Source: Arabidopsis thaliana (taxonomy: Eukaryota; Streptophyta; Magnoliopsida; Brassicales; Brassicaceae). Taken from it: a stretch of 64,000 nucleotides of DNA. Both the position numbers and the translations under genes were made by a program. The notes beneath the pieces are model-generated. The model was given only the letters and a program-made list of their open reading frames with translations. It made no database searches and had not been told where the DNA came from. This document shows positions 23,013-36,640 of the stretch, piece after piece (position 1 is the stretch's first letter; each line of letters begins with the position of its first letter). Where the stretch lies: positions 22,757,835-22,821,834 of the forward strand of contig NC_003076.8 in NCBI RefSeq assembly GCF_000001735.4, in the 5' to 3' direction.

Positions 23013-25303
23013 TGGGAGAATGGGTGCCTCGTAGTCCTAGTCCCGGGACACTTTTCTCCTCTGCTATTGGAGAAGAGAAGAGCTCGAAACGTGTTCTTGA
23101 AAGAGAGTTATCTTTGAATCATGGTCAAGTTATTGGTTTAGAAGAAGACACTAGTAGTAATCATAACAAGGATTCTTCACAAAGCAATGTTTTTCGAGGT
23201 GGTCTCAGTGAAAGAATTGCTGCAAGAGCTGGATTTAATGCTCCAAGGTTGAACACTGAGAATATCCGCACCAACACCGACTTTTCCATTGACTCTAACC
23301 TTCGATCTCCTTGCTTAACCATCTCTTCTCCTGGCCTTAGCCCTGCAACACTCTTGGAATCTCCTGTTTTCCTTTCTAACCCATTGGTAAGCTACAAGTT
23401 GGTTTGCTTTCTTTCGATGTTATTATGGAGCTATTTTTTCTGAATATCTCGGTGACCTTGCAGGCTCAACCTTCTCCAACTACCGGGAAATTTCCATTTC
23501 TTCCTGGTGTTAATGGTAATGCATTGTCTTCTGAGAAAGCGAAAGACGAGTTCTTTGATGATATTGGAGCATCATTCAGCTTCCATCCTGTTTCAAGATC
23601 ATCTTCCTCTTTCTTCCAAGGCACAACAGAGATGATGTCAGTTGATTATGGTAACTACAACAATAGATCTTCTTCTCATCAATCCGCAGAAGAAGTAAAA
23701 CCTGGCTCTGAAAACATAGAAAGCTCCAATCTTTATGGGATTGAAACTGACAATCAAAACGGGCAGAACAAGACATCTGATGTCACTACAAACACCAGTC
23801 TTGAAACCGTGGATCATCAAGAGGAAGAAGAAGAGCAAAGACGCGGTGATTCGATGGCTGGTGGTGCGCCTGCAGAGGATGGATATAACTGGAGGAAATA
23901 CGGACAAAAGTTGGTCAAAGGAAGTGAGTATCCGCGAAGCTATTACAAGTGCACAAACCCGAATTGTCAGGTGAAGAAGAAAGTTGAGAGATCAAGGGAA
24001 GGTCACATCACAGAGATTATATACAAAGGAGCTCATAATCATCTTAAACCTCCACCTAATCGCCGCTCAGGGATGCAAGTAGATGGAACTGAACAAGTTG
24101 AACAACAACAACAACAGAGAGATTCTGCTGCAACGTGGGTTAGTTGTAATAACACTCAACAACAAGGTGGAAGCAATGAGAACAATGTCGAAGAGGGATC
24201 TACGAGATTCGAGTATGGAAACCAATCTGGATCAATTCAAGCTCAAACCGGAGGTCAATACGAGTCAGGTGATCCTGTGGTTGTGGTTGATGCTTCTTCA
24301 ACATTCTCTAATGATGAAGATGAAGATGATCGAGGGACACATGGAAGTGTTTCTTTGGGTTACGATGGAGGAGGAGGAGGTGGGGGAGGAGAAGGAGATG
24401 AATCAGAGTCGAAAAGAAGGTTTGTTTTAGCAATCGAAACACCGAATCCTCGATGACTCAGTAAACGAGACTCAAAAACTTTTTGATTTTACAGGAAACT
24501 AGAAGCTTTTGCAGCAGAGATGAGTGGATCAACAAGAGCCATACGTGAGCCAAGAGTTGTTGTGCAGACAACGAGTGATGTTGACATTCTTGATGATGGT
24601 TATCGCTGGCGAAAATATGGTCAGAAAGTTGTCAAAGGCAATCCAAATCCAAGGTTCTTTATAATCCCCTCCTCTGTTTTGGTCTGGTTCTGTTTATATG
24701 TTTATCGGCAATCACAAGACCAATTCTTTTTTTATAACGTTTTCATAATGTTTTTCTAGGAGTTATTACAAATGCACAGCTCCAGGATGTACAGTGAGGA
24801 AACATGTTGAAAGAGCTTCTCATGATCTCAAATCCGTTATAACAACTTACGAAGGCAAACATAACCATGACGTCCCCGCTGCACGCAACAGCAGCCACGG
24901 AGGCGGTGGTGATAGTGGTAACGGTAACAGCGGCGGTTCAGCCGCAGTTTCTCACCATTACCACAACGGTCATCACTCAGAGCCGCCACGTGGGAGATTC
25001 GACAGACAAGTCACAACTAACAATCAGTCTCCTTTTAGCCGTCCCTTTAGCTTTCAGCCACATTTGGGTCCTCCTTCTGGTTTCTCCTTCGGTTTAGGAC
25101 AAACCGGTTTGGTTAATCTTTCAATGCCTGGTTTAGCGTATGGTCAAGGGAAAATGCCGGGTTTGCCTCACCCGTATATGACACAACCGGTTGGGATGAG
25201 TGAAGCAATGATGCAGAGAGGGATGGAACCAAAGGTTGAACCGGTTTCAGATTCAGGACAATCGGTATATAACCAGATCATGAGTAGATTACCTCAGATT
25301 TGA
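22982..25303 (+). CDS. WRKY2: WRKY transcription factor 2 (group I)
   Basis: Four coding exons: 22982-23386, 23464-24419, 24495-24653 and 24760-25303, giving 687 residues. Two WRKY domains are visible. The N-terminal one has WRKYGQK at about 278-284, the C-terminal one at about 492-498. Each is followed by a C2H2 zinc-binding part ending in HNH. The last intron splits the Arg codon in NPRSYYKC, the conserved position in C-terminal WRKY domains. The N-terminus has an SP-rich cluster (PRSPSPGTL), a MAPK target region in group I WRKYs. An acidic/glycine-rich linker precedes [17 protein letters not shown]2 binds W-box DNA in the nucleus. Literature links it to zygote polarity through WOX8, pollen development and ABA response. 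The stop lies 480 bp from the convergent CSN6A stop. Confidence 0.96.
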
Positions 25304-25782
25304 AATTTACTCTTCTTCTTCTTCTTCTGCATTTGGTCACTCCTTATAATAACTTTTAATTTCTGCTTCTTCTTCTTCTTTCATTTATTGGTTTCAAACT
25401 TTGGGGAAGGTAAAGGCTGTTTTATTGTTCATTCCTTGGTTTTGTCTTCTTTTTTACTGGTTCTTTATCTTATATTGAAATCAACAAAGAAGAAAAAAGT
25501 GAGTGTTGTGTAGCAATACTGCAATTGCTAACTGGAGACTGATGTGGATGTAACTAGAGAGACTGATAGAATCAAACCTTAAAATCTTTTTACTAACAAT
25601 AGAAACTTGTTCAAGATCAAACAAGAGCTTTGATAGATAAGCAGATGTTCTTATAGATATAGAAACAATGAAGAGGATAAAGTCTTGCCGTCTGAGTTAT
25701 AGATTCTCACAGAGGCAATGTTAAAAATGGTTTCAGGAACCAAGAGAAGATCTTTAGAACTAGAATCGCTGGAAAGGATCTT
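25304..25782. other. Convergent 3' flanks of WRKY2 and CSN6A
   Basis: 479 bp between the two stop codons. It holds a CT-rich stretch directly after the WRKY2 stop (TTCTTCTTC repeats to about 25380) and the opposing 3' untranslated ends. The two transcripts may overlap. No other element seen. Confidence 0.6.
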
Positions 25783-27696
25783 TTACATGAATGCAGTTCT
25801 TCCACCTCTTCGAGTGTTTCTGTCATATGCGGTGTTGAATTTGTCGACCATCTCGTTCATGTTGCTGCAGATTGAGCAAACAAAATTATTAACTGATATA
25901 ACAGAATCCACCAGCCCGGTGAAAACCGTATCTTTCACAGTTCCTAAAGAACCACTAGTTAAAGAGCATTCGCTAGCCTATATACTTGCTTTCAAATACT
26001 TTAGAATGTTGCATTAGGTACAAACCTGGAACAATTTGTAATCATCGCTAGGTAAGTTATTAGTAATTTGTCGTTGTACTCCTGCAAAAAGAAAAAATGC
26101 CAGCATAAGTTGCGAAATATCTCAGACAATAAGCTACACTGAAAAGAATCAAGTGCAGATCTAACTAACTCACCATCAAGAAATTATCTTGAAATCTCTC
26201 TGATTCCATGGCAGGCAATCTTCTTAGCAGGCTAGATACTTGTCTCAGAACTGAGTTGTCACAAGATTTATCACCTACACACATAAATGAGTTGGCAGAT
26301 AAATTATTACACTTACACAACTTTGACTATCTTCAGCTAGAATCCTGGACTGGTAAACATGAAACCACGGTGATAAGAATCGGAACTTGGGAAAGAACAG
26401 AATATACCTTTCTGCATTGCAGCAAGATTTTGGTAAAGCACTCTGATTCTGCTATTAAGCATCTTGATGGCACTATGTATACCAGTAAGATGAGCAGCCA
26501 CTGCATATGAACGAATAATCAGCCAAAAACAGTAAGACTCAGGAAGTGGAGTATGATATGTATTAGTGACATAAGGCTCACACTGGGTTGCTGCTGAGCC
26601 TCCGTCAGATGGTTTAAGATGTGCAACATGATCAACTGATATCCGTTCAGCTTCAACTGTCTACATTGTATAACACCTCAAAATCTTAGTCAATGTACAC
26701 TTTCATAACATAGATTAAATTGCAGAATGTTTGACAAAAAAAAAAAAAATTATTTGCAGAATCAAACTTAAGCACAGACCTCGATTGTGTAGCTTGTATG
26801 AGCGAAAATTAGCTGCGGGATTCCATCAATGACATGCAATTCTTCAAGTAATGAAGATCAATCAATGAAACAAAGAGAAAAGTTAGGATCTTGTAAAACA
26901 ATCTGACCTAAATCTGGAAGTCAATAAAGATAAAGACTTGGGAAGATATCTAGAAACTCTGAACTACGCATATACCTATACTAACATGCTAACATATCAG
27001 AATGTACCCACAGAACCATATGACATTATAAGAAGCATACCACTTTCATAAATAGTCACTGGAAGATCCTTCTGTGTGTGATTGATAGCAGGGTTTAAAA
27101 GCACATAAACAGGAGATTCATTGATATCCATCAACTGTCACCAAGAGCAGACACAAAAACCACACTTTTAGAGACCAAATCTCAATTATACAAAAATACT
27201 AGAGAGAGCATTGGACTCACAGCTTTATGGATATGCATATCAGATTCCTCAGCATCACTTCCCGTAGAGTACCATCCCAGAATATAGAAATCAGGGAACA
27301 CCTTCTTATCTAATAAACAATAAAACCAGATAAAAGTTCAAACTTTAATTTACGATTGCATCAATAGTTGAGAATAAAAAGAGTGAGCTTTAGCTTACAG
27401 AGCTCTTGCTTCTTCTCGAGGAAAGATCTATCAAGGGTTTGAGTAGAAGGATCATATAAAAGCTCGAAACTGTTGAATATCTCAACAGTACGACCTCTCT
27501 GGACACCGATCACACATCCGTAAACCCTAGGGTTTTGCTGGAACATTGCTTCGCCGTTGTTTGAGCCATGGCCGCTTGCGCAGATTGAAGCAGGAGGATT
27601 GAGCTGAGTTTTGACCCTAGTGTAGTGATCCGATATGTTGACGATTACCAAAGGATGTAGCTTGAAGGTTAAACCGCTTGATGACGAAGGTGCCAT
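25783..27696 (-). CDS. CSN6A: COP9 signalosome subunit 6a
   Basis: Nine coding exons on the minus strand: 27696-27399, 27309-27221, 27134-27041, 26841-26780, 26660-26582, 26500-26408, 26274-26174, 26081-26026 and 25864-25783. They join to 317 residues. CSN6 is a non-catalytic MPN subunit of the COP9 signalosome, which removes NEDD8 from cullins and so tunes SCF-type ubiquitin ligases. Visible: an N-terminal MPN domain (VIVNISDHYTR, VYGCVIGVQRGR, VEIFNSFEL). The segment GWYSTGSDAEESDMHIHK sits where the catalytic JAMM HxH would be, so the metal site is missing, as expected for CSN6. A helical C-terminal part follows (HSAIKMLNSRIRVLYQNL) with tail RRGGRTAFM. Start is the only in-frame ATG with the conserved N-terminus. 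Recalled as At5g56280. Confidence 0.95.
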
Positions 27697-28820
27697 TGTC
27701 GATCTCTCTCTCCTTTGATGAATTCTTTGGTTTTTGGGTTTTTAGTTTTTTTATGAAGATTTTTTTTATTTAAATCAATGTGGATTCGGATCCTAGATCG
27801 GGTCTTCCGGGTCAACTATATGGATATTAGTTTTTTCTGTATGGGCCGAGCGTAGGACTTATATATGCGGTTGGGCCTCATGACTTGTTTTTCCAATTAC
27901 ATTTTTTCATTTTGGAAACTAATTATATTAATTAACAAACGAAAATAAGATAAACCAAACGATTGAGACTCATAAAATCAGATATCTGAAGTTGACAAAA
28001 AATGTACTAGAAATTTGAAAACAGACAACATTCATCAAATTTTTCAATATGAAAGTTCAATAGTTCAGTGGTTAGACTAAAGGTTATAATTTTTTCCACA
28101 AAATGTTTGATTTCTAGTGTGTAAATTCTTGCAAGTTAATGAAAGGAAAAAAAAATCTAGAGATGCCTAGCATATTGTAACTATTGTTGATGTAGATGAA
28201 TTTTTTTTTTTTTTTTAGTTATTGATGAAATTAGTGAAGTCATGTTGGTCGTCCAAATGTGTGATATGAGTACAAGAGTAGAATCTACCTTCGTTTGTAA
28301 CGCATTGCACAATCAATCAAGAAATATAACTAAACCCAGCAAAAATCAAGCAATATAATTTATTTATCTTTGGTATGATCAAGCAAATATAATTCAACAC
28401 TAATAGGAAACTACAAAATTCAAAAGTGGCAGCAAATCGGACAAAAAGATAAAACATATCTTGATAAAGAAAGATAAAAAAAAACTATATTCACAACAAT
28501 TCATTTTTAATTACGGATACTGTAAAAAACGGTTTTTTCACAAAAATAAATAACTAAACAAAAATGTGTTGGTGAGCCTAAAAATGTGTGTGGTGTGGAT
28601 AATATATAAATATTAATTACCAAAATACTATCAAAAAATTTAATAATTTCTTACGAAGCTGTGACCAAACACAACAAACAAAAAAAACACCGCCACGAGA
28701 CGAGCCAAACTAAAGATTAGGATTTGGGAGGTTGATGATCAATTCCGGACAACGGAGGAAACCATACTGATAGATTCAACGACGGTGATTGCGGCGGAGG
28801 AGTAGAAACCCGTTGGAAAC
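27697..28820. other. Divergent promoter region CSN6A / PEX5, with SINE-like relic
   Basis: 1.1 kb between divergent start codons. CT-rich leader of CSN6A lies at 27700-27780; a poly-T run at about 28201-28218. A tRNA-like A-box/B-box pair followed by an A-rich tail at 28061-28156 looks like an old SINE. The PEX5 leader (about 28700-28820) is relatively GC-rich. Confidence 0.55.
28050..28156 (+). mobile_element. Possible degenerate tRNA-derived SINE
   Basis: TAGTTCAGTGGTTAG at 28061-28075 closely resembles a tRNA A-box/D-arm. TGTTTGATTTCT at 28104-28115 sits where a degenerate B-box would be, about 40 nt on. An A-rich tail lies at 28141-28156. This order is the RNA polymerase III promoter of tRNA-derived SINEs. 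No clear target-site duplication, and no cloverleaf folds, so a functional tRNA is excluded. Confidence 0.4.
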
Positions 28821-31800
28821 ATGGCGATGAGAGACCTTGTTAACGGCGGAGCCGCTTGTGCCGTTCCTGGTTCGTCTTCTTCTTCTAATCCTCTCGGAGC
28901 TCTCACCAACGCTTTACTTGGTTCGTCTTCCAAAACCCAGGTTAGCTTCCTGATTCCTTTTTGATCGAAACAGTGTTGACATTTGAAGTCTCCTGATTCC
29001 ATTCTTCGCCTTTTCCTTGGTTCTCCTGGAACTAAGAAGTCGAATTAGATCTCATTTTTCGTTGGGTTTTGTTATTTGCTTGCCAAGTTTCGATTTTTCT
29101 TTCCGTAGTGTTAGGGTTTTAGACGTTCTTCGATTATGTCAAGTGATTTGGCTGACAATTGTTTAAAGGTTTAAAATTTCCTGAGAATTTGAAGAAATGT
29201 TGATGATTGGTGATTTGTTGTGCAGGAAAGGCTCAAGGAGATACCTAATGCAAACCGGTCAGGTCCTCGGCCACAATTTTACTCTGAAGACCAACAGATA
29301 AGGTCACTTCCTGGTTCTGAGTTAGATCAGCCACTTCTGCAACCGGGTGCTCAGGTTAATGTTGTGGAAAGTTTTGGTTTTACAATGGTAGTATTGACTC
29401 TGATTATCTAGCCTCTGTGATGGCTGATGGGTTTGCAATTTTTACATTAGGGGTCAGAGTTCTTCCGTGGTTTTCGCTCTGTTGATCAGAATGGTTTGGG
29501 TGCAGCTTGGGATGAGGTACAGCAAGGTGGACCTATGCCTCCAATGGGACCTATGTTTGAGCCAGTTCAGCCTACATTTGAAGGTTTGTGATTTGATCTA
29601 TACCACTTTTATTTAATCCCGGATACAAAACGGTTAGATGTAGTGGTTTTGATATTGAATAAAAGGTAGTATATATTTTCACATATTCATCTTGAATCGA
29701 GAAGTACATAACATTATTTTTGTAGGAAGAGAAGTTAACACTGAAAGTGTTAGTTAGTAATTTAGTATAGCGACATGAAATAAATAGTGTGGTCATTTCT
29801 TTCCATGAGTCCTATTTCTCCTGAATGACACGTTGAATATTCATAGCTCTGTCTTAGTTATATAGCCTAATGTCGAGTGAGGCATTTTTCGTTTGCTTGC
29901 TTGATTAGTTTTTCCATTGCTTATATATTGCAGGACCCCCACAGAGAGTTTTATCAAACTTTCTGCATTCATTTGTTGAGAGTAGCCGTGGTGGTATTCC
30001 ATTTCGTCCAGCACCTGTTCCAGTTCTAGGATTGTCACAAAGTGACAAACAATGTATACGTGATCGTAGTAGCATAATGGCCCGGCATTTTTTTGCCGAT
30101 AGGGGAGAGGAATTTATTAATTCTCAGGTTTGCCATTTATCTGATAGTGTTCTGTAGCTGCAACATTGTGTTATATGCTTTCAACTTAGGTTTTAAGGGT
30201 CGAGTATATACTTAATATTTTGGTGTTATATCATTCATGCCCATTGCCCTTTTGAAATCAAGATCTATTCAATTATATAACGAAGTGTAATTACAAGAAA
30301 GTTCAGGTCCACTCTCCTTCATCTTGAGTTTAAATCAAAATGTAACATTTTGGAATGCAACGAGGTAGCACTGTCACTGTCATATATCACAATCATCTGT
30401 GGGTCAGGGCTTTTGTTTGGGAATTATAGCTGTTGTTTTACTTGGTAATTGTTCCTATCTAGTATGGATTTCTCGAGACCATGCCAGCTGTGCAGTATAG
30501 TTAAGCCTTTTGTTTGTTGCCGATGGCCTAAGCCGTTTTCTCTTCTCCATGTCGTTGGCTGAATATTTTGTTCGGCATTGTTTTTCAAGGTAAACGCATT
30601 ATTGTCATCTTTAGATATTGATGATGGGATACAAGCTCGAGGTCATGTTCCCGGGAGATTTCGGGAGCTAGATGATTACTGGAATGAGTCTCAAGCTGTT
30701 GTGAAACCTAATTTACATCCTGCTGACAATTGGGCGGCTGAATTTAACCAACATGGGATGGATCATGGTGGTCCTGATTCATGGGTCCAGTCTTTTGAGC
30801 AACAACATGGTGTGAATGGGTGGGCTACTGAGTTCGAGCAGGTAACTAGCATAAATAGCTATATGATAGAAACTTTTTCCTTCAGTTGTTTGAAACTTCT
30901 CTTTGATTGCCCATCCCAAACATATGTTTATAAGCTTTCAATGAGTATCAAAGACATTATGAGGGCATTTATTTTGGTAGTGTAGACTTTGATTTCGATA
31001 GTCACTAGGGCATAGTTGTTCACAAGCCTGAATCTGTTGTGACTTTTTTTATGCTGTATTAGTCATCAGTGTTTGAGTCGCATTTGATATCCCAACAGCT
31101 TGGCTTTCTGATAATTTATCATGTTCTTCTGAAAATATTTGGCGCCTCATCCTTTTTATTTTCTTGAACTTTCTAAAGGGTCAATCTCAATTGATGTCAA
31201 GCCAAATGAGAAGTATGGATATGCAAAATATAGCTGCAATGGAGCAGACTCGTAAGCTTGCCCATACACTATCTCAAGATGGGAATCCGAAATTTCAGGT
31301 CAGTATAACCTACCATTAATAATTATGTGCTTTCGAAGTGAATTCCTTCATTTCTAAACAGCCTTTGATAGTAGTATCAGTCGGTCAGGTTGCTGTAAAC
31401 TGTACTGTTGGACGACATATCTCTTTTCTGGGCTGTGATCTTTTACTGAACATAGAATTTTTTTTTGTTGGTCTATGTTCTAGAATTCGAATATCTCTGA
31501 AATCATATCACAAATTTTAATTATGCTTTTCCTGTTGACTTCATGTGCTGAGCTGTTCTCGATTTATGTAAAACTTGGCAAACATGTTTGGTGAATGCAG
31601 AATTCAAGATTCCTTCAGTTTGTTTCCAAGATGAGCCGTGGTGAACTTATTATTGATGAGAATCAGGTCAAGCAAGCTTCAGCCCCCGGGGAATGGGCTA
31701 CTGAATATGAACAGCAGTATCTGGGGCCACCAAGTTGGGCTGATCAATTTGCAAATGAGAAAGTATGTATTTATTTAATGAAGTATCTGTTCACTTTAGG

Positions 31801-34138
31801 GTCTTACTTGCCACTTTAGCATGCTAATGTAATTGATTTATTGGTATACCTTTGTCTTGGATGGCCTTTGTATCCGCAATTGAAGCTCATGATGATAGGT
31901 TTAGTAATCTCGTGATTTTATATCTGTAACCTCTCTATAGTGGAAAGGCTTCAGCTTAGATCTCTCTTTGCACATTTTTCCAATGGTTCCTTATAGTTAC
32001 AGAATCTGAAGTCCTGACATGTTAGAAAGTATATTGACAACGTATCATCTCTTTTTTCTCTTTTATAAGACGCATCACCCTGCATCTAACATAAGCTTCT
32101 ACTTTGGTGTGTTACAGCTTTCACATGGACCAGAACAGTGGGCTGATGAGTTTGCTTCCGGGAGAGGACAGCAAGAAACAGCCGAGGACCAATGGGTTAA
32201 TGAGTTTTCAAAGTTGAATGTTGATGACTGGATAGATGAATTTGCTGAAGGTCCCGTGGGTGATAGTTCAGCTGATGCATGGGCAAATGCTTACGATGAG
32301 TAAGTCCACTGTACTCTAATTGATCTATAATTTAAGTTCTCTTCTTCTTTTTTTCATTCTTCACAAATCTTATAAGTTCCCTTTCAATTCCATTCTGTTA
32401 TCCTTGTGGGGGTAGGTAAGTGCAGACACAATGGGTGTTTTCAACTTATTTGTTACTTTTCCCCTATGCATTTCTCTCTGGTTCCTTAATCCTTGCTTAG
32501 GCGAACCTATTTTTGCAACTATGCAGTTTCATATCTACCATTATGATTCGCCTGTTTAAGGGATTATTTCTGATAACCTCCTAATTTTTATCTATGGAGT
32601 CTAACAATGTTTATCCAACATGCATCTTTGACTTTTAAGTTCATCTAACAAAAGTATGTGCCTTTCTAGGTTTCTGAATGAGAAAAATGCTGGAAAACAA
32701 ACCAGTGGTGTCTACGTCTTCTCTGACATGAATCCTTATGTGGGTCACCCTGAACCTATGAAAGAAGGGCAAGAATTGTTTCGAAAAGGACTTCTGAGTG
32801 AAGCAGCGCTTGCTCTAGAAGCTGAGGTTATGAAAAACCCTGAGAATGCTGAAGGTTGGAGATTACTTGGGGTCACACACGCAGAGAACGATGATGATCA
32901 ACAGGTTAGTTAGATTAATTTGCATGAATATTAATCTCCTATACCTTATCAAAATGATGAAACTTAGTCAATTTTCAAAACAATTGTCGTTGTGGATGCA
33001 GGCAATAGCTGCAATGATGCGTGCACAGGAGGCTGATCCCACAAATCTAGAGGTGCTTCTTGCGCTTGGTGTGAGTCATACCAACGGTCAGTGCATGTTA
33101 TCTAGCAATATGTGTTTGTTTTGTTCACATATATGGATACTTGTGGTCATACATTTTTTGGAATTAGATTGGTAATTAAAATCTTGTTCTCTGTAACTAC
33201 AGAGTTAGAGCAAGCAACTGCTTTGAAATATCTATATGGATGGCTGCGAAATCACCCAAAGTATGGAGCAATTGCGCCTCCGGAGCTAGCGGATTCTTTG
33301 TACCATGCTGATGTAAGTGCTCTTTCTTTTCTAAATTCTCCACAGTTGAATCTCAATATTTGTATTGAAACTTGAATTCCTTGTCTATGCTATAAACAGA
33401 TTGCTAGATTATTCAATGAAGCTTCTCAGTTGAATCCTGAGGACGCCGATGTGCATATAGTGTTGGGCGTGCTCTACAATCTGTCGAGAGAGTTCGATAG
33501 AGCAATCACATCCTTCCAAACAGCATTACAACTAAAACCAAACGATTATTCTCTGTGGAATAAGCTAGGTGCAACGCAAGCCAACAGTGTCCAGAGTGCT
33601 GATGCCATATCTGCTTATCAACAGGTTCTGTTCTACGCACAGAAATCAAAACTTCTCAAAGTTTTATATTTCCGTCTCTTTCTGACTGTTTTTTTACTTG
33701 CAGGCTCTAGATTTAAAACCAAATTATGTTCGTGCTTGGGCAAACATGGGAATCAGTTACGCAAACCAGGTTTGATTTCAGTCTTTGTTTCTTGTTTGAT
33801 GGTTGTTTATGGACTGGAACCAACTGAAATGTGGTATGCTATCATGTTTGTTATTGTAACAGGGGATGTACAAAGAATCAATCCCGTATTATGTCCGTGC
33901 CCTTGCGATGAATCCTAAAGCTGATAACGCATGGCAATACTTGAGACTCTCGTTAAGGTACAGTATAAGCTCGTAAACTCGAAAAACGCCATTTAAATTC
34001 CGATGCGATTTCTTACAAAGTCAGTTGATATTTTGGAACTTTGTTAAAACATAATGCAGTTGTGCATCAAGGCAAGACATGATAGAAGCTTGTGAGTCAA
34101 GGAATCTCGATCTCTTGCAGAAAGAATTCCCGCTGTGA
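28821..34138 (+). CDS. PEX5: Peroxisomal import receptor PEX5
   Basis: Fifteen coding exons: 28821-28940, 29226-29354, 29451-29583, 29934-30127, 30590-30841, 31179-31298, 31601-31762, 32118-32299, 32670-32904, 33002-33086, 33203-33312, 33400-33624, 33704-33769, 33863-33957 and 34060-34138. They join in frame to 728 residues. PEX5 binds PTS1 cargo in the cytosol, docks at PEX13/PEX14, carries PEX7 with PTS2 cargo in plants, and is recycled by ubiquitination. Visible: an early Cys13 (NGGAACAVPG), the likely conserved ubiquitinated cysteine. The N-terminal half has nine WxxxF/Y docking motifs (WAAEF, WVQSF, WATEF, WATEY, WADQF, WADEF, WVNEF, WIDEF, WANAY). TPR repeats run from about residue 455 to near the C-terminus, with NPENAEGWRLLGV, DPTNLEVLLALGV and KPNYVRAWANMGISY. 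Recalled as At5g56290. Confidence 0.97.
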
Positions 34139-35425
34139 GTAGACAAAGCAGACGATTAAAACCCTAAATCCACATGAAAATCTTACAAAGACGTTACGTC
34201 TTTTTGTTGTTTAGTTTTGTAAAAACTACAATTTAAAAATAAAAACTATGGGTTGAAAATTAATAAAATTGTTATTGTTTTTACCCTCGTAAAATAATGC
34301 AAAGAATCAGTAAGCAAAAAGGAATTGATACATTCATGATGCATTGTATAATGTATTGTAATAACTTGTCTTGGTCCAGAGAGAGAATGTATTTGTAATA
34401 ACTTGACACTGACTTCAGAATTGGACGTAAAGTGACACATTCATGCATTGTATCAAACATTGTTAATCTGAATATATATATGGTCCCAAAATTAGTACTT
34501 AAGTGGGAATATATATCGTGGTCCAAAAAAACTTGAGTACAGAGATAACATTATTTGAATCGAATATGTTGTACTATAGAGTTTTTCTCAATCCTGTAAG
34601 GTTGGACCTATATATGCTCTAATTGCTAGTCTTTGTCTTAAACTATGAATGGGTGGGACTAATTACATATTTTAAACGCTATGCATAATGCATTTGACCT
34701 AGTTTTCTGCAGCGCACCGAAAACTTTGATGAACAGTGCAAAACGTGATAAACATATGAAAAACATTGCAAAAAAAGATTCTTACACTTGAATCCGCAGA
34801 ATATCTCAGAGAAACAGTTACTTGCTAAGTGTTTTTATACACATAACCAACTAGATTATATAAACGACATTGAAACAACTATGAATTATTTTAACGTAGG
34901 AACTAGGAAGTGATACTTGAATAGAATGAGCCGACCTATGGAATGGATACTAAATGACCTAAGAAGACCACAGAGGTAACAATCATCAAAAGTAGGAAGA
35001 AGGACGAAGGTAGGGGACCATAAACATAGTGTAAATAATAATAGGATACATTTTCATATAAGACGTATAGTAGCAGAAGCTTATAACAAGCTTGGCTTTT
35101 GAGTAGAAAGAGACGTCATATATTGCCATATCCTCGAAGAATTGTCTTGAAAAAGGGGGTCTCACGGAGATAGCACAACGATATGATATCGTCCCAAACC
35201 TAAGAAAACCTTATTCATTTTTACCCCTTCCTCCTTCTTGAGAGCTACATCTTTATATGTACGTTGGTTAATTTCTTTAGTTGACGTTTGATCATCATAT
35301 TAGATGTGAAGTATGTTTTTTTTTTCTTAACGAAAAAAAAAAGAAAAGAAGTATTTTTTCTCGCCAAGAGTGTCAAAGAAAATAAGGAGTTGCTCATATA
35401 AATATGTTAATGTCGGTTTGAGAGT

Positions 35426-35510
35426 GCTAATTTTTTTGTTAAACGGTAAAAAGAAATGCATTGTTATGTGCATGCATGCAAGCTTTTACCGTTAAGAAAT
35501 GTTAAATAGC
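35426..35510. repeat. 85-bp imperfect foldback
   Basis: ACGGTAAAA (35443-35451) pairs perfectly with TTTTACCGT (35484-35492). Weaker pairing extends outward to GCTAA (35426) and AATAGC (35510), giving arms of about 28 nt. The loop includes GCATGCATGC. No flanking target-site duplication seen. Confidence 0.45.
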
Positions 35511-36640
35511 TATACACATATCTTGTTTAGATTTGTTTTTTTTTTCCTTTTTTGTGTGAAATGAATGGTGACGCATTCACATACTGGTTTGTATGTTAGA
35601 CATTTTTCATTTTTGTAAATATGGTACTTTTTTACCATTCACTTTTTTTTCCACGGTCGTGGTAATAACTATACGACGGTTAATTACATTGTATATTATT
35701 TTAAAACTGAAAATGTTATCTTATCATGATTTACACTAATTTGTTACTCTAATTACACAGTAGAACATTAAGTACAAAGAATTTAAACCCAAAAAAAATT
35801 AAAAAAAATAGTAAAAACTATATGAGTTGTGGCATTTGACTCACTGCATCATTTTCTTTTTTTTTGCAATTTTTCTTTTTATATACTCTTCTCTGGAACT
35901 ATAGGTTTCTGTTTTGTCACAGGTTTCAGACCAAACTTTCACCAAATTAACAAACTGATTTCATACAAAACTGAACGAAATTAAGTAGATATTCCAATAA
36001 GAGCCGATAAGAGCAGATCACGATAACTATACTATACCCGTGATTACAGTATAGTTCTGACCAATTGTGCATCACGTGATTCTCTAGCCACCACAGTCTT
36101 ACTCTATACCTATAGCTAATGAGAGTACGCAGCTACACCTTGCAGGTTTAAAATTCCTTACTTTTCAAAAAATCGGTATATATAATAGAAGTATCATTAT
36201 ATTTTGAATAAAACGAGAACTTGAGATCTAAATGGTTCATATGTGGTGTGTACCGTGTGTTAAGTGATTGAAAAAATTCTAGTTTTTTCAATTGAAATTT
36301 CATAATTAATATGAGTTCAAATTATATGACTATGTGATTTGCAATGGTGACTAAAAAAGTAGGGACATATTTTCATAGAATAGTGAAAGAATAAATCTAC
36401 ACCAAGGTTGAAGATATGGCCGCAATATGATGGACCAATTAGATTGTCACTGGTAACATGTGTGTGTGTATATGTAATCGTGTCGTCGTGTCTAAGTTTC
36501 ATTTGATCCAAGAATATGAAACACAATGTCCTACATGGTAGCATACTATGTCATATTTTCATAGCTAGATCAGTCCCATCCCATACCTTGTACGTAAATT
36601 TTCCATATTATATTTCGTTAGAAACTAGTTTAATTTCCCT

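Noticed and set aside
25718..26510. Plus-strand ORFs of 99 and 100 codons opposite CSN6A
   Set aside because: They span CSN6A exons and introns on the opposite strand, have no domain, and the minus-strand exon chain explains the sequence fully.
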